A stretch of 64,000 bases of DNA from Agromyces sp. Root81. Lineage in GTDB: Bacteria; Actinomycetota; Actinomycetes; Actinomycetales; Microbacteriaceae. The notes beneath the pieces are model-generated. The model was not told where the DNA came from, did not search any database, and saw only the letters and a list, made by a program, of their open reading frames with translations. The position numbers and the translations under genes are program-made. The stretch lies in assembly GCF_001429165.1 (NCBI RefSeq), contig NZ_LMIR01000003.1, positions 124,001 through 188,000 on the forward strand, given 5' to 3'. Shown here one piece after another: positions 41,757 through 49,833 of this stretch (the first letter of the stretch is position 1; each line of letters starts with the position of its first letter).

Positions 41757-42533
41757 ATGAGCACCGACCCCGACACGCCCGCTGACTACAAAGTGGGCGA
41801 CATCGTCAACGGGCACAAACTTTCCGCGCAGCCGGACGGCAGCCTGGCGTGGCTCCCATTCGAGGCTCCAACCCCAGCGAAGAAGTCGAAGAAGGCCCTC
41901 TGGATCACGCTTGGCTCAGTCGGTGGACTGCTCCTGCTGATCATCATCATCGGGTCGTTGAACCGCCCCAGCGCCAGCACCCCCCGGCCGGCCGCCGCGA
42001 CAGCTACCCCCAAAGAGTCAGCCCAGGCGCCCACCGAGGAAGTGGAGGAGCCTGCGCAGGTGACCGTCCCTGACGTGACCGGGATGTCAGCTGCTAACGC
42101 CATGGCGACGCTCGCCGCCGCCGGCTTCGAGGTTTCCGCAGTGGACGACATGGCCGCGACCGTCACCGCCACGAGCCCAGCGAAGGGCGGGATCGCCGCT
42201 GAGGGCAGCACTGTCATTCTGACCGTCGAGGTCAAGCCGAAGTTGACGCTGTCGCAGCAGAACGCAGTTGGGAAGGGTCAGTCGTACCTCGCCATGACGG
42301 GCTTCTCACGCACCAGCCTGATCGGCCAGCTCGAGTACGAGGGCTTCTCAACCGAGGACGCAACGTTCGCGGCGGACTACATTGCGCCTGACTGGAATGC
42401 GGAGGCCGCAGAGAAGGCGAAGTCGTACCTCGAGTTGACGTCGTTCTCTCGCGACGGGCTCTACGAGCAGTTGGCGTACGAAGGTTTCGAGGCCGGGCAG
42501 ATCGAAGCCGGCCTCGCCGCGGTCGGGTACTGA
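41757..42533 (+). CDS. Membrane protein with PASTA and tandem Ltp-type repeats
   Basis: 258 residues. Short cytoplasmic head with a small GDIVNGHKLSAQPDGSLAWL motif, one membrane helix (ALWITLGSVGGLLLLIIIIG), a Pro/Ala/Thr linker, a PASTA module (VTVPDVTGMSAANAMATLAA to VILTVE) and two Ltp repeats (KGQSYLAMTGFSRTSLIGQL; AKSYLELTSFSRDGLYEQLA, each ending YEGF). Ltp domains are best known from a phage lipoprotein that blocks superinfecting DNA, and also occur in host surface proteins. GAAGGA precedes the ATG. The 225 bp before it hold no gene. Confidence 0.8.
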   Translation: MSTDPDTPADYKVGDIVNGHKLSAQPDGSLAWLPFEAPTPAKKSKKALWITLGSVGGLLLLIIIIGSLNRPSASTPRPAAATATPKESAQAPTEEVEEPAQVTVPDVTGMSAANAMATLAAAGFEVSAVDDMAATVTATSPAKGGIAAEGSTVILTVEVKPKLTLSQQNAVGKGQSYLAMTGFSRTSLIGQLEYEGFSTEDATFAADYIAPDWNAEAAEKAKSYLELTSFSRDGLYEQLAYEGFEAGQIEAGLAAVGY

Positions 42534-42547
42534 TCGAAAGCATCGTA

Positions 42548-43009
42548 ATGAAACTCCGTCACACGTTGCTTCTGCTCAGCTGTACCGCGCTCCTTCTCGC
42601 CGGATGCGCGAGCTCGCCAGATTCCAATTCACTGAACGAGGCGGACACGACGGCAACCGCGGAACCGACGCCGTCTGACTCCACGGACCCCGCCCACCCG
42701 GCAGGTTGGGAGTTCTGCGACGAATTCGTCCCAGGCATGCAGGCGTACGCGGACTACATCCTTGAGACAAGCAATGGGAGTTTCGTCGCCTCTCATCACG
42801 CCGCTCAGGGGACGCATGTCGAAACGCTCCGAGATCTGGCGCCGATTGAGCAGACCGCGAACGTCGAGGCCTACGTCTCCCCTTTCAGCCAGATCGACGC
42901 CGTCGTCGTGGCCGGAGGTGGGGAACTGTCACTAGACAACAGTGGATTCAAAGCTGCGGTCCTCCCGATCATGGAGTTCTGTACGTCGATCAGCTACACG
43001 ATCGACTGA
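42548..43009 (+). CDS. Lipoprotein of unknown function
   Basis: 153 residues. Signal peptide HTLLLLSCTALLLAGC with lipobox, a Ser/Thr/Asp-rich linker, then a helical domain with paired Cys (WEFCDEFVPG near 57 and IMEFCTSISY near 145) that may form a disulfide. No family recognised. It starts 14 bp after the PASTA/Ltp gene and is likely co-transcribed. Confidence 0.7.
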   Translation: MKLRHTLLLLSCTALLLAGCASSPDSNSLNEADTTATAEPTPSDSTDPAHPAGWEFCDEFVPGMQAYADYILETSNGSFVASHHAAQGTHVETLRDLAPIEQTANVEAYVSPFSQIDAVVVAGGGELSLDNSGFKAAVLPIMEFCTSISYTID

Positions 43010-43109
43010 CCACGACCTGAGACACCCGTCGCGCCGTTCGCCGCGGTCGACGGGCTCCATGGATATGCCCGACACGGCTCGGATCGGATCGAAGGATGTC
43101 TCCGGCAGC

Positions 43110-43766
43110 TCAATCGACGAGTTCGAAAATGATGTCGAGACCGTCGTCGGGGTGGTAACTCCAGCTGGCTTTGACCCCATCCCACTCGCCCTCTTGTCGA
43201 CCGTCGAGCGAACGGGTCTCGTACATTTTCGAACTGACCGACGTCGGCGTATCGACGGCATCGATGATGCAGTCGAGCTCCCCGAAGTCGACCTCGCCCG
43301 ATCCGAGGTCCTCACCTGCACCATCCACGATCAACGTGCCACCGTTGTCAGCGATCTCGACCTTGCCGTGCAATCCACACCGTTTGACGGCATCTCCGAA
43401 GACCGCCAGACGATCCGCCTCCGCCTTCTCTGCGGCGGTCTTCTCGGACTTCGCCGCTGCAGCTGCTTCCGCCACGTGAACGGCGCCAGAAATCGACGAC
43501 CCGATGACCCCTCCGAGGATCAGCCCGAGCACGAGCGCGCCCGCGCCGACAACAGTCGGAAGAAACCACGCCCTACGCACGAGCGGGACCGCAAGCGCGG
43601 CGGTTGGCGCGCTGCCGAGGTCGCTTTCGGGTGCCGGTACAGAGCCATGGGCACCTTCGGCGCTCTCCTCGACTCGCTCGCCTTCCACTGCCTGGTCATC
43701 GGCCGGTGCCGACTCGGGCGCTTGCCTGCCCGCCTCAGGAAGACCTGCATTGCGCTCATCAGACAC
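43110..43766 (-). CDS. Membrane-anchored hypothetical protein
   Basis: 218 residues, GTG start after GAGGAGG. About 65 acidic disordered residues, one membrane helix (FLPTVVGAGALVLGLILGGV), a helical linker AEAAAAAKSEKTAAEKAEAD, then a beta-rich extracytoplasmic domain with two Cys (VKRCGLHGKVEIADNG; GELDCIIDAVDTP). No family recognised. Convergent with the lipoprotein gene. Confidence 0.65.
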   Translation of the reverse strand: MSDERNAGLPEAGRQAPESAPADDQAVEGERVEESAEGAHGSVPAPESDLGSAPTAALAVPLVRRAWFLPTVVGAGALVLGLILGGVIGSSISGAVHVAEAAAAAKSEKTAAEKAEADRLAVFGDAVKRCGLHGKVEIADNGGTLIVDGAGEDLGSGEVDFGELDCIIDAVDTPTSVSSKMYETRSLDGRQEGEWDGVKASWSYHPDDGLDIIFELVD

Positions 43767-43977
43767 GACAACCTCCTCGATCCACTCCGCCCAGCTGCAT
43801 CGATGCGACCAACGGCGACTACGCGCTCAGCAGGCACCAAAGGTACCGCCGCACCGCCTCACGAAGCGGGAAAATCGATCCTCCCTCCCCCGTACTGGGG
43901 TCCATCGCCGGCCATCACCGGATCCGAGCGCCCACCGCCTGTTCCCTGGGGCATCACCGACGCAGGCTCCGACGCTG

Positions 43978-44012
43978 TCTCGTCAAGGCGCTGCTCCCGG
44001 TGCTGCCGACCT
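43978..44012 (+). pseudogene. Remnant of a serine-hydrolase gene 3' end
   Basis: TCGTCAAGGCGCTGCTC, one changed base, then CGGTGCTGCCG: about 28 bases matching 41461-41490 near the end of serine hydrolase copy 2 (codons VKALL-VLP). It is directly upstream of the gene at 44046. The rest of 43767-44045 shows no gene. Confidence 0.5.
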
Positions 44013-44045
44013 CGGCCCGTCAGCGACAACTCGTAGGCTGGGTGC

Positions 44046-44636
44046 GTGCCCCGACTTCACGCAGAGCCCGACCTCTCCAAGTGGGTGCCCATCACGGACT
44101 CCCTCGGATTCCGCGGCCGCCGCCACCGCAAGGCGGCGATCGGGATGCTGCTGTCGCAGGCCAAGGGACCGGGCGCAGGGCAGTCCGGCGCCGGCAGCGG
44201 CTTCAGCGTTTGGGCGATGAGCCAGGCCGTTCCGTTCCTGATGCGCAAGGCCGCGGGCCGCGTGCTCGTGTGGGTCTGGAAGGCCGAGCCGGAACTGATC
44301 GTCGTGATGGCGCAGGTGCAGGCGGCGACACCGCAGCTGCGGATGGCGCGGGCCTCGATGCCGATCGAGTACGACGACACCGAGGAGTTCCGCGGCAACT
44401 ACCTCGGCGTGGGTGAGAAGCTCGCCATGCCGCTGCCGGAGGGCGGTCGCCCGCCATTCGCGACATACACCTGGGATCTCGGCTCGCACTTCGTGAGCGT
44501 GACGGCCGTCTGCAGCGATCGCGAGCGCTTCGGCACCGTCATCGGAGCCGTCGACGAGCTCGCGCGCGGCCTCCGCGTCGTCGACGACCTCACCGTCGGG
44601 GAATCTGCGCCGGTGCTGCGGATCGATCCAGCCTGA
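44046..44636 (+). CDS. Conserved hypothetical protein
   Basis: 196 residues, not recognised. Features: SDSLGFRGRRHRKAAIG-like basic start, a Gly/Ser turn GAGQSGAGSGFSV, then alternating strands (GRVLVWVWKAEPELIVVMAQ) and the segment FATYTWDLGSHFVSVTAVCS. The last resembles a small-fold beta sandwich. GTG start with TAGGCT 6 nt upstream (leaderless). Single gene. Confidence 0.6.
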   Translation: MPRLHAEPDLSKWVPITDSLGFRGRRHRKAAIGMLLSQAKGPGAGQSGAGSGFSVWAMSQAVPFLMRKAAGRVLVWVWKAEPELIVVMAQVQAATPQLRMARASMPIEYDDTEEFRGNYLGVGEKLAMPLPEGGRPPFATYTWDLGSHFVSVTAVCSDRERFGTVIGAVDELARGLRVVDDLTVGESAPVLRIDPA

Positions 44637-44658
44637 GTGCGGTCTGAGGGCGCCCTAG

Positions 44659-45471
44659 TCAGCCCAAGGCTGCGATCACGGCGTCGCGGTACACGACGTA
44701 CCCATCCGGGGTGGGGTGGAGGAACGTGACCGGGTCACTGGGATTGGTGCCGAGGTACGCCGGTGGCAGCGCCCCGCCGATGCGATGCTCTCCGAACTCG
44801 ACCGAGGCCCACAAGACGGAGGGTCCCGACGTGAGGGCGGTCAGGCCCAGTTGCGTGTTCAGCAGTTCGACGAGCTGGTTCACGTTGTCGGCGACCGCCG
44901 AAATACCCGGCGCGAACGGCACCGGATATCCCGTGACGACGATCGTCGCGTTCGGCGACCGCCCCTCGATGTCGGTGATGAGTGCGCCGAGCTGGGCCGG
45001 AACCTGGCCCGAGTTGAGATAGGTCGCAGCGTCGTTCAGTGCCGCAGCGCACTCAACCGGCGTCTGGCCGCTTGCGCATGACGCGTAGAGCCGTTGCAGG
45101 TCCACGCCGTTCGCGCCGACCGTCACGGTGACGAGTGTCGTGCCGCGGTTGACCTGTGCGAGCTGGTTCGCCGTGACATCCGTGATCGTGGCCCCGGTGC
45201 ATGCCGCGTTGCGCAACAGGTTCGTCTTGGGCTGGGCGTCGAGCAGGGCCGGGTATCCTGCCGGACTGCGGAGGCAGGCGTCGAGGTACCCGCCACCGCC
45301 CTGCCCTGCGGCGACGGAATCGCCGAGCGCCACGTACTTGTCGACGGGAGAGGAGGAGCCCGGTGCCGCGGCGACCGGACCGGCGATCCCGGCGGGGATG
45401 GCCACGAGGGCGATGAGTGCCGCGACGATGGTCGCACGAACGCGGCTCTTCCGAGCGAGATCTGCCGTCAT
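44659..45471 (-). CDS. SGNH/GDSL-type secreted esterase
   Basis: 270 residues. Cleavable signal peptide (IVAALIALVAIPAGIAGPVA-AAPG). SGNH blocks: block I YVALGDSVAAGQG with catalytic Ser near 55, block III VTVGANGVD, block V FLHPTPDGY with the catalytic Asp/His pair reading D-G-Y/H-P. Exported lipid or glycan esterase. ATG at 45471 has TATGGT 6 nt before it (leaderless); a GTG two codons earlier is possible. Confidence 0.85.
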   Translation of the reverse strand: MTADLARKSRVRATIVAALIALVAIPAGIAGPVAAAPGSSSPVDKYVALGDSVAAGQGGGGYLDACLRSPAGYPALLDAQPKTNLLRNAACTGATITDVTANQLAQVNRGTTLVTVTVGANGVDLQRLYASCASGQTPVECAAALNDAATYLNSGQVPAQLGALITDIEGRSPNATIVVTGYPVPFAPGISAVADNVNQLVELLNTQLGLTALTSGPSVLWASVEFGEHRIGGALPPAYLGTNPSDPVTFLHPTPDGYVVYRDAVIAALG

Positions 45472-45525
45472 GGGCACACCATAGACCTGAAAGTGAGTTT
45501 CTGTCAGTCTCCAGTACGGGGGTGG

Positions 45526-46818
45526 TCAACCCCGGGGACCGTTGCCCTGATTGCACCAGAAGCAACCGTCGTACCCCGCTGCCTTCGCATCCGCGGCGTT
45601 GTCGAAGAACTCGACCTGCAGGATTTCGCGCAACTGACAGTTGCCGTTCTCGAACAGCGGGTCGTGGAACTGCTTTGTACTCGCATTCGCGATGATGCCT
45701 GCGCCGCACCCCTCTGCGATCGTTGCCCCGAGCGGTGTACCCAGAATCGCGCCCACCCGGGCGAAGAGCTTCTCATCCCAGAGTGCCTCGGCATGGTTGA
45801 AGTGGAGCGTCTCGTTCACAGCGCCGGCAAGCTGCGCACTCGTCACGGTGACGCACGCGTCGCCTCTGCCTTCGACCTGCTCTTCGAAGAGCAGACCGTC
45901 GGGCACCGAGTCGAGCAACGGTGACACGAACGGGATCTCCGTCGCGTACTCGGTCCAGTCGAAGCGTGGATCGAGGATGCCTCCGGGCACGTAGCTCGCC
46001 AGGTCGTACCGCCAGTAATAGAGCCCGGAGAATCGCACCGACGAGCCCCCGAATGTGTGGAACGGAATCGTGGGCACGTCGGCCGGCATCGCGAGTGTCG
46101 CGAACACGTTGTCGCCTGGCAGGAGTTGCTCGGCCCCGTCTGTCACCTCGTACCAGCCGAAGATGCGGTCAGTGACCATCTGGATGAGCGAGGCAGGGCT
46201 CGGAATGCCGAGCGGCAGATCGGGCAGCACGATGCTGTTGATGAAGTCGCCGAGCTTGCTCTTGGCGAGCGGCGCGTTCGTCGCGCCATGCGGCGACGCG
46301 ATGGTGATCACAGAGTCGATCCAGTCCACGGCATCGGCGAGATGGTCGGCGATGTAGCGGCGAATCAGAATCCCGCCACGACTGTGGCCGATGACGACGA
46401 CGCGCTTGTTCGCGAGGCTGCCCGTCAGCACGTTCTGGCGGATGTGCGGCACGATCGTGTCGACGAGCTGTTTGAGCGGCACCTCGACGAAGGACTGATT
46501 GCCTTCCTGGCTGTAGTTGATGACCGTATGACCGAGACCGCGCAGGATGCCGGCCCAGCACCGGATGTCGCCGCGCATGTCAGCGGTCGACAGATCGAGG
46601 AAGGGCAATGAGGCAGGGGGCGTCAGGTTGTTGTCATCATGCCGGTCCCTGGGCGTGCGTCTCTCGTAGTGCAGGCCACGCCATTGCGGATACCGCCAGT
46701 CGAAGATGTTGCCGCCGAGCCCATGCAGCAGGAGAACGACCGCCCGGTCGGCGCGCCGTTGCGCGGGGTCGACAGGATGAACTTGGAGATAGCCGAACTC
46801 TCGGCCAAGAGCTGCCAT
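45526..46818 (-). CDS. Lipase-like alpha/beta hydrolase with Ada-like zinc tail
   Basis: 430 residues from MAALGREFG. LLLHGLGGNIFDWR is the oxyanion loop, VVVIGHSRGGILIRRY the nucleophile elbow (Ser near 165), ASPHGATNAPLAKS follows as in triacylglycerol lipases. The last 50 residues (STKQFHDPLFENGNCQLREI, then AADAKAAGYDGCFWC) resemble Ada-type/KH-type metal-binding modules that place Cys and His around a Zn, an unusual addition to a lipase. No signal peptide seen. The start is not certain; the frame is open upstream. Confidence 0.75.
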   Translation of the reverse strand: MAALGREFGYLQVHPVDPAQRRADRAVVLLLHGLGGNIFDWRYPQWRGLHYERRTPRDRHDDNNLTPPASLPFLDLSTADMRGDIRCWAGILRGLGHTVINYSQEGNQSFVEVPLKQLVDTIVPHIRQNVLTGSLANKRVVVIGHSRGGILIRRYIADHLADAVDWIDSVITIASPHGATNAPLAKSKLGDFINSIVLPDLPLGIPSPASLIQMVTDRIFGWYEVTDGAEQLLPGDNVFATLAMPADVPTIPFHTFGGSSVRFSGLYYWRYDLASYVPGGILDPRFDWTEYATEIPFVSPLLDSVPDGLLFEEQVEGRGDACVTVTSAQLAGAVNETLHFNHAEALWDEKLFARVGAILGTPLGATIAEGCGAGIIANASTKQFHDPLFENGNCQLREILQVEFFDNAADAKAAGYDGCFWCNQGNGPRG

Positions 46819-46976
46819 GATGCCCCACCACCTAGCGACGACCGCCTCAACGCATCGGCGTGCTCCAACCGAACGGCGCGAGTCATCCGACGCGGCGGTT
46901 CCGTTCCGGACTGTACTCGCCTGCATGCGCTCCCGCCAGCGTCAGCGTCGTCGGGGCGTACGCGCGCATGCGGGCG

Positions 46977-47771
46977 TTACTTGCGCGCGTCGATGATCTG
47001 TTCGAGCACCCGTTCGTATGCCCCCGGGCCGATCGAGATCGCCCCGGCGAAGGGGTGATCCGTATCTGCAGTGACGAAGATCACCAGTCCGATGAACACC
47101 GCGAGCAGGCCCGCCATGAGCAGGTGCAGACGCCGATTCGTCACATGGATGAACGCGATCAGCACCGCATTGACGGCGGCACCGACCCAGATCACCAGCC
47201 AGAAGAGTGGCGGCAGGGCGAGGGCGGTGGCGTCGATCCGCGCGCGCCGTGACTCGATGAAGTCGTCGAAGGTGGCGAGCGCCTGCTCGAACTCCGCCTG
47301 ATCGCCACGGGTTTCGGCATCGACGGCGTGCAGGAGCCGCTCGAACTCGTCGACCTGGGTGTCGCTGGCTTCGGGGAGGACGCCCGACGCCTGGTCGGGG
47401 AAGTCGACCTCGATGACCGCGTGCATGTACTCGTCGAGCACCTGCCGCATCTGGTCGCCGAGCTCGTCGGGCAGGCCGGTGGTCGCGCGATAGAGCGCGC
47501 CGACTCGACCCGCCTCCTCGATCGTGGCCTGGCGCGTGTAGGCGAAGTTCTCGTAGACCGAGACGGCGACGAGTGCGAGCAGGATTCCGAAGAAGACGCC
47601 GAACGTGCCGATGACGTGGGCGAGGGCGCGGTCCCATTCCTTGGAGTCGGTGACGAGCCGGTTCACGACCGGACGGAGCGCCACCACGATCAGGCACGAG
47701 AGCAGCACGAACCCGCCCACGAACACCGGCAGCGTGATCAGGATGCTCGTGTCGTAGAACCAGTCCACCAT
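46977..47771 (-). CDS. DUF4239-like membrane protein
   Basis: 264 residues. Helix 1 ILITLPVFVGGFVLLSCLIV, helix 2 VIGTFGVFFGILLALVAVSV, a soluble helical loop of about 110 residues, helices 3 and 4 (LFWLVIWVGAAVNAVLIAFI; LHLLMAGLLAVFIGLVIFVT) and a short tail. The 2+2 layout with a long loop is that of DUF4239 (bestrophin-like) proteins. GGGGGAG precedes the ATG. Role unknown. Confidence 0.75.
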   Translation of the reverse strand: MVDWFYDTSILITLPVFVGGFVLLSCLIVVALRPVVNRLVTDSKEWDRALAHVIGTFGVFFGILLALVAVSVYENFAYTRQATIEEAGRVGALYRATTGLPDELGDQMRQVLDEYMHAVIEVDFPDQASGVLPEASDTQVDEFERLLHAVDAETRGDQAEFEQALATFDDFIESRRARIDATALALPPLFWLVIWVGAAVNAVLIAFIHVTNRRLHLLMAGLLAVFIGLVIFVTADTDHPFAGAISIGPGAYERVLEQIIDARK

Positions 47772-47881
47772 GCTCGCTCCCCCGCCCCGGTGGAGACCGG
47801 GCGGCTTCGCCCGTCGATGCCGTACAGCCTACGGAGAGCGCGCGGCCGCGCACCATCCCCAATCCGCGCCGCGGCACCAGG

Positions 47882-48110
47882 TCAGGCGGCTGCCTCGGCC
47901 GTGACGAAGTGGTCGAGCACGAGTTCGGTGACCGCCTCGGGAGCGTCATCGGTGATGAAGTGGGCCGCCCTGTCGACGAAGGCGAAGTCGAAGCGATCGG
48001 AGGCACCGAGAGCATGACGAACGCCTCGACCTGGTCGGGATGCGCGTAGGCGAACTGCATGCCGGTGACCGCGCCGATGTCGTGACAGACCGTGCGCGCT
48101 CTCGCGGCCA
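47882..48110 (-). pseudogene. Fragment of an alpha/beta hydrolase gene
   Basis: Minus strand, first frame: VCHDIGAVTGMQFAYAHPDQ, VEAFVMLSVP, a nucleophile-elbow region with Asp; then the reading shifts to another frame: DRFDFAFVDRAAHFITDDAP and EAVTELVLDHFVTAEA-stop, the usual end with the catalytic His. So the N-terminal half is missing and a frameshift or deletion joins the rest. The remainder of 47772-48181 has no gene. Confidence 0.65.
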
Positions 48111-48181
48111 CTCCCTGACTCGGCGTTGACGCGCCGCGGGCGCGGGCGTAGACCTGAGGCATCCGAGAAGGAGGTGCCGTC

Positions 48182-48577
48182 ATGGCGAAGGATCTTCTGG
48201 TCATCCTCGAGGACCAGCCCGGCGAGGGGGCTCGACTCGGTGAGGCGCTCGGTCGCGCGGGCGTCAACATCGAGGGCCTCTGCGCGATCATGGAGGGCGG
48301 TCGGGGCGCCGTCCACATCCTCGTCGAGGACGTCGCGGGCGCAACGTCGGCGCTCGAAGGGATCGGCATCAGGGTCGTCGCCGAGACCGACGTCATCGTC
48401 AGTCCGGCAATGCCCGACCCCGACATCGACACGCCGGGCGTCTTCGGTGGGATGGCGCGCGCGCTGGCCGACGCCGGGATCAACATCTCGCTCGTCTACG
48501 TGGCCGCCAGGAACCGCGTCGTGCTCGCAACCGACGACAACCAGCGGGCCACGAAGCTGCTGCAGTCGATGATGTAG
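48182..48577 (+). CDS. ACT-domain protein
   Basis: 131 residues made of two ACT folds: LLVILEDQPGEGARLGEALG and VNIEGLCAIMEGGRGAVHIL, then TPGVFGGMARALADAGINIS and LVYVAARNRVVLATDD. ACT domains bind amino acids; a stand-alone pair suggests an amino-acid-responsive regulator subunit. GAAGGAGG precedes the ATG by 7 nt. It is convergent with the carboxyethylornithine synthase-like gene, whose substrate class (ornithine, lysine) would fit but is not proof. Confidence 0.8.
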   Translation: MAKDLLVILEDQPGEGARLGEALGRAGVNIEGLCAIMEGGRGAVHILVEDVAGATSALEGIGIRVVAETDVIVSPAMPDPDIDTPGVFGGMARALADAGINISLVYVAARNRVVLATDDNQRATKLLQSMM

Positions 48578-48612
48578 CGACCCGGTCCGCTGCTCCCCGA
48601 GTCTCGCGACGG

Positions 48613-49773
48613 TCAGGCGAGCGGCGGGTACGGGTACTCGGCCGAGCGTCCCTGGAACTGCAGGATCGCCTCGTTGCGGATGCGCCCGCCCTCGATCTCG
48701 ATCGCGCGGCTGATGGTGTCCGACGACGCCCACGCCCTCGGGCCCTCCATCACGGTGCGGAGGAACGGCATCAGCGCTTCGCTGATCTCCCAGGTGGCGG
48801 AGTTCCACAGGAACGACGGGCTGTGGTCGACGGCGTAGTAATTGGTCGATTCGCCGACCGTGAACATCGGGTCGGCGAACGACGTCGGCCGCGCCCACTC
48901 GAATCCCATGCCGGCGTCGATCGAGACGTCGATGATGAGGCTGCCGGGCCGGAAGGCCCCGACGTCTTCGGTGCGGAGGTACGTGAGCGGCGCGTTCGGA
49001 TCCTGCAGGGTGCAGTTGACGACGATGTCGTGTGCCGCGAGGAACGGGGCGAGCGCGATCGGCCCGTCTTCGAGGTTGACCGTGCTCGCATAGGGAGCGT
49101 CGGGGTCGTGTTCGAACTGGATGATGTCGATCGACGGGATCGGCGACCCGACCGCGGCGGTGTCGCGGTTGGTCAGCACGTGCACATCGTGGATGCCGTG
49201 GGCGTTCAACGCGGTGACGGCCCCGCGCGCCGTCGCGCCGAACCCGATCACCACCGCGTTGAGCCGCCGCCCGTAGTCGCCCGTGGAGCCGCACAGTTGC
49301 AGCGCATGGAGCACCGAGCAGTAGCCCGCCATCTCGTTGTTCTTGTGGAAGACGTGCAGCCCGAATCCCCCGTCGGCCTTCCAGTGGTTCATGGCCTCCC
49401 ATGCGATGAGCGTGAGGCCCTTGTCGATGGCGTACTGCGTCATGTCCCGGTCCTGCACGCAGTGCGGCCAGCCCCACAGCACCTGCCCGTCACGGAATCG
49501 GGCGAGGTCGGACGCGAGGGGTTTCGGCAGTACGACGACGTCGGCCTCCGCGATGATCGCCTCGCGTGATGCGATCGCGCCGACCAGCGGAGCGAGCTGC
49601 TCGTCGGAGATGCCGAAGCTCTCGCCGTAGCCGCGCTCGAGCATCATGTTCGACCGCAGGTCGGCGTCGATCCGCTCGAAATGGGCGGGATGTATCGGCA
49701 GTCGCCTCTCGTCGGCCTTGCGCGACGTGACCATCACACCGAGTCTGAGGAGTGAAGGGGCGGGCGTGCTCAT
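48613..49773 (-). CDS. N5-(carboxyethyl)ornithine synthase-like dehydrogenase
   Basis: 386 residues, alanine-dehydrogenase/transhydrogenase superfamily. N-terminal GVMVTSRKADERRLPIHPAH is the mark of the CEOS branch (SRKENERRLPIH), followed by VLWGWPHCVQDRDMTQYAID, the Rossmann loop VVIGFGATARGAVTALNAHG and DVSIDAGMGFEWARPTSF. The enzyme condenses pyruvate with ornithine by reductive amination. GGAGG lies 6 nt before the ATG. Single gene. Confidence 0.85.
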   Translation of the reverse strand: MSTPAPSLLRLGVMVTSRKADERRLPIHPAHFERIDADLRSNMMLERGYGESFGISDEQLAPLVGAIASREAIIAEADVVVLPKPLASDLARFRDGQVLWGWPHCVQDRDMTQYAIDKGLTLIAWEAMNHWKADGGFGLHVFHKNNEMAGYCSVLHALQLCGSTGDYGRRLNAVVIGFGATARGAVTALNAHGIHDVHVLTNRDTAAVGSPIPSIDIIQFEHDPDAPYASTVNLEDGPIALAPFLAAHDIVVNCTLQDPNAPLTYLRTEDVGAFRPGSLIIDVSIDAGMGFEWARPTSFADPMFTVGESTNYYAVDHSPSFLWNSATWEISEALMPFLRTVMEGPRAWASSDTISRAIEIEGGRIRNEAILQFQGRSAEYPYPPLA

Positions 49774-49833
49774 CGTGGCCTCCAGTTGTGCGGGCTGGCC
49801 GGTGTCGGCTCTGAGCTCGCTCACCGGCATCCG

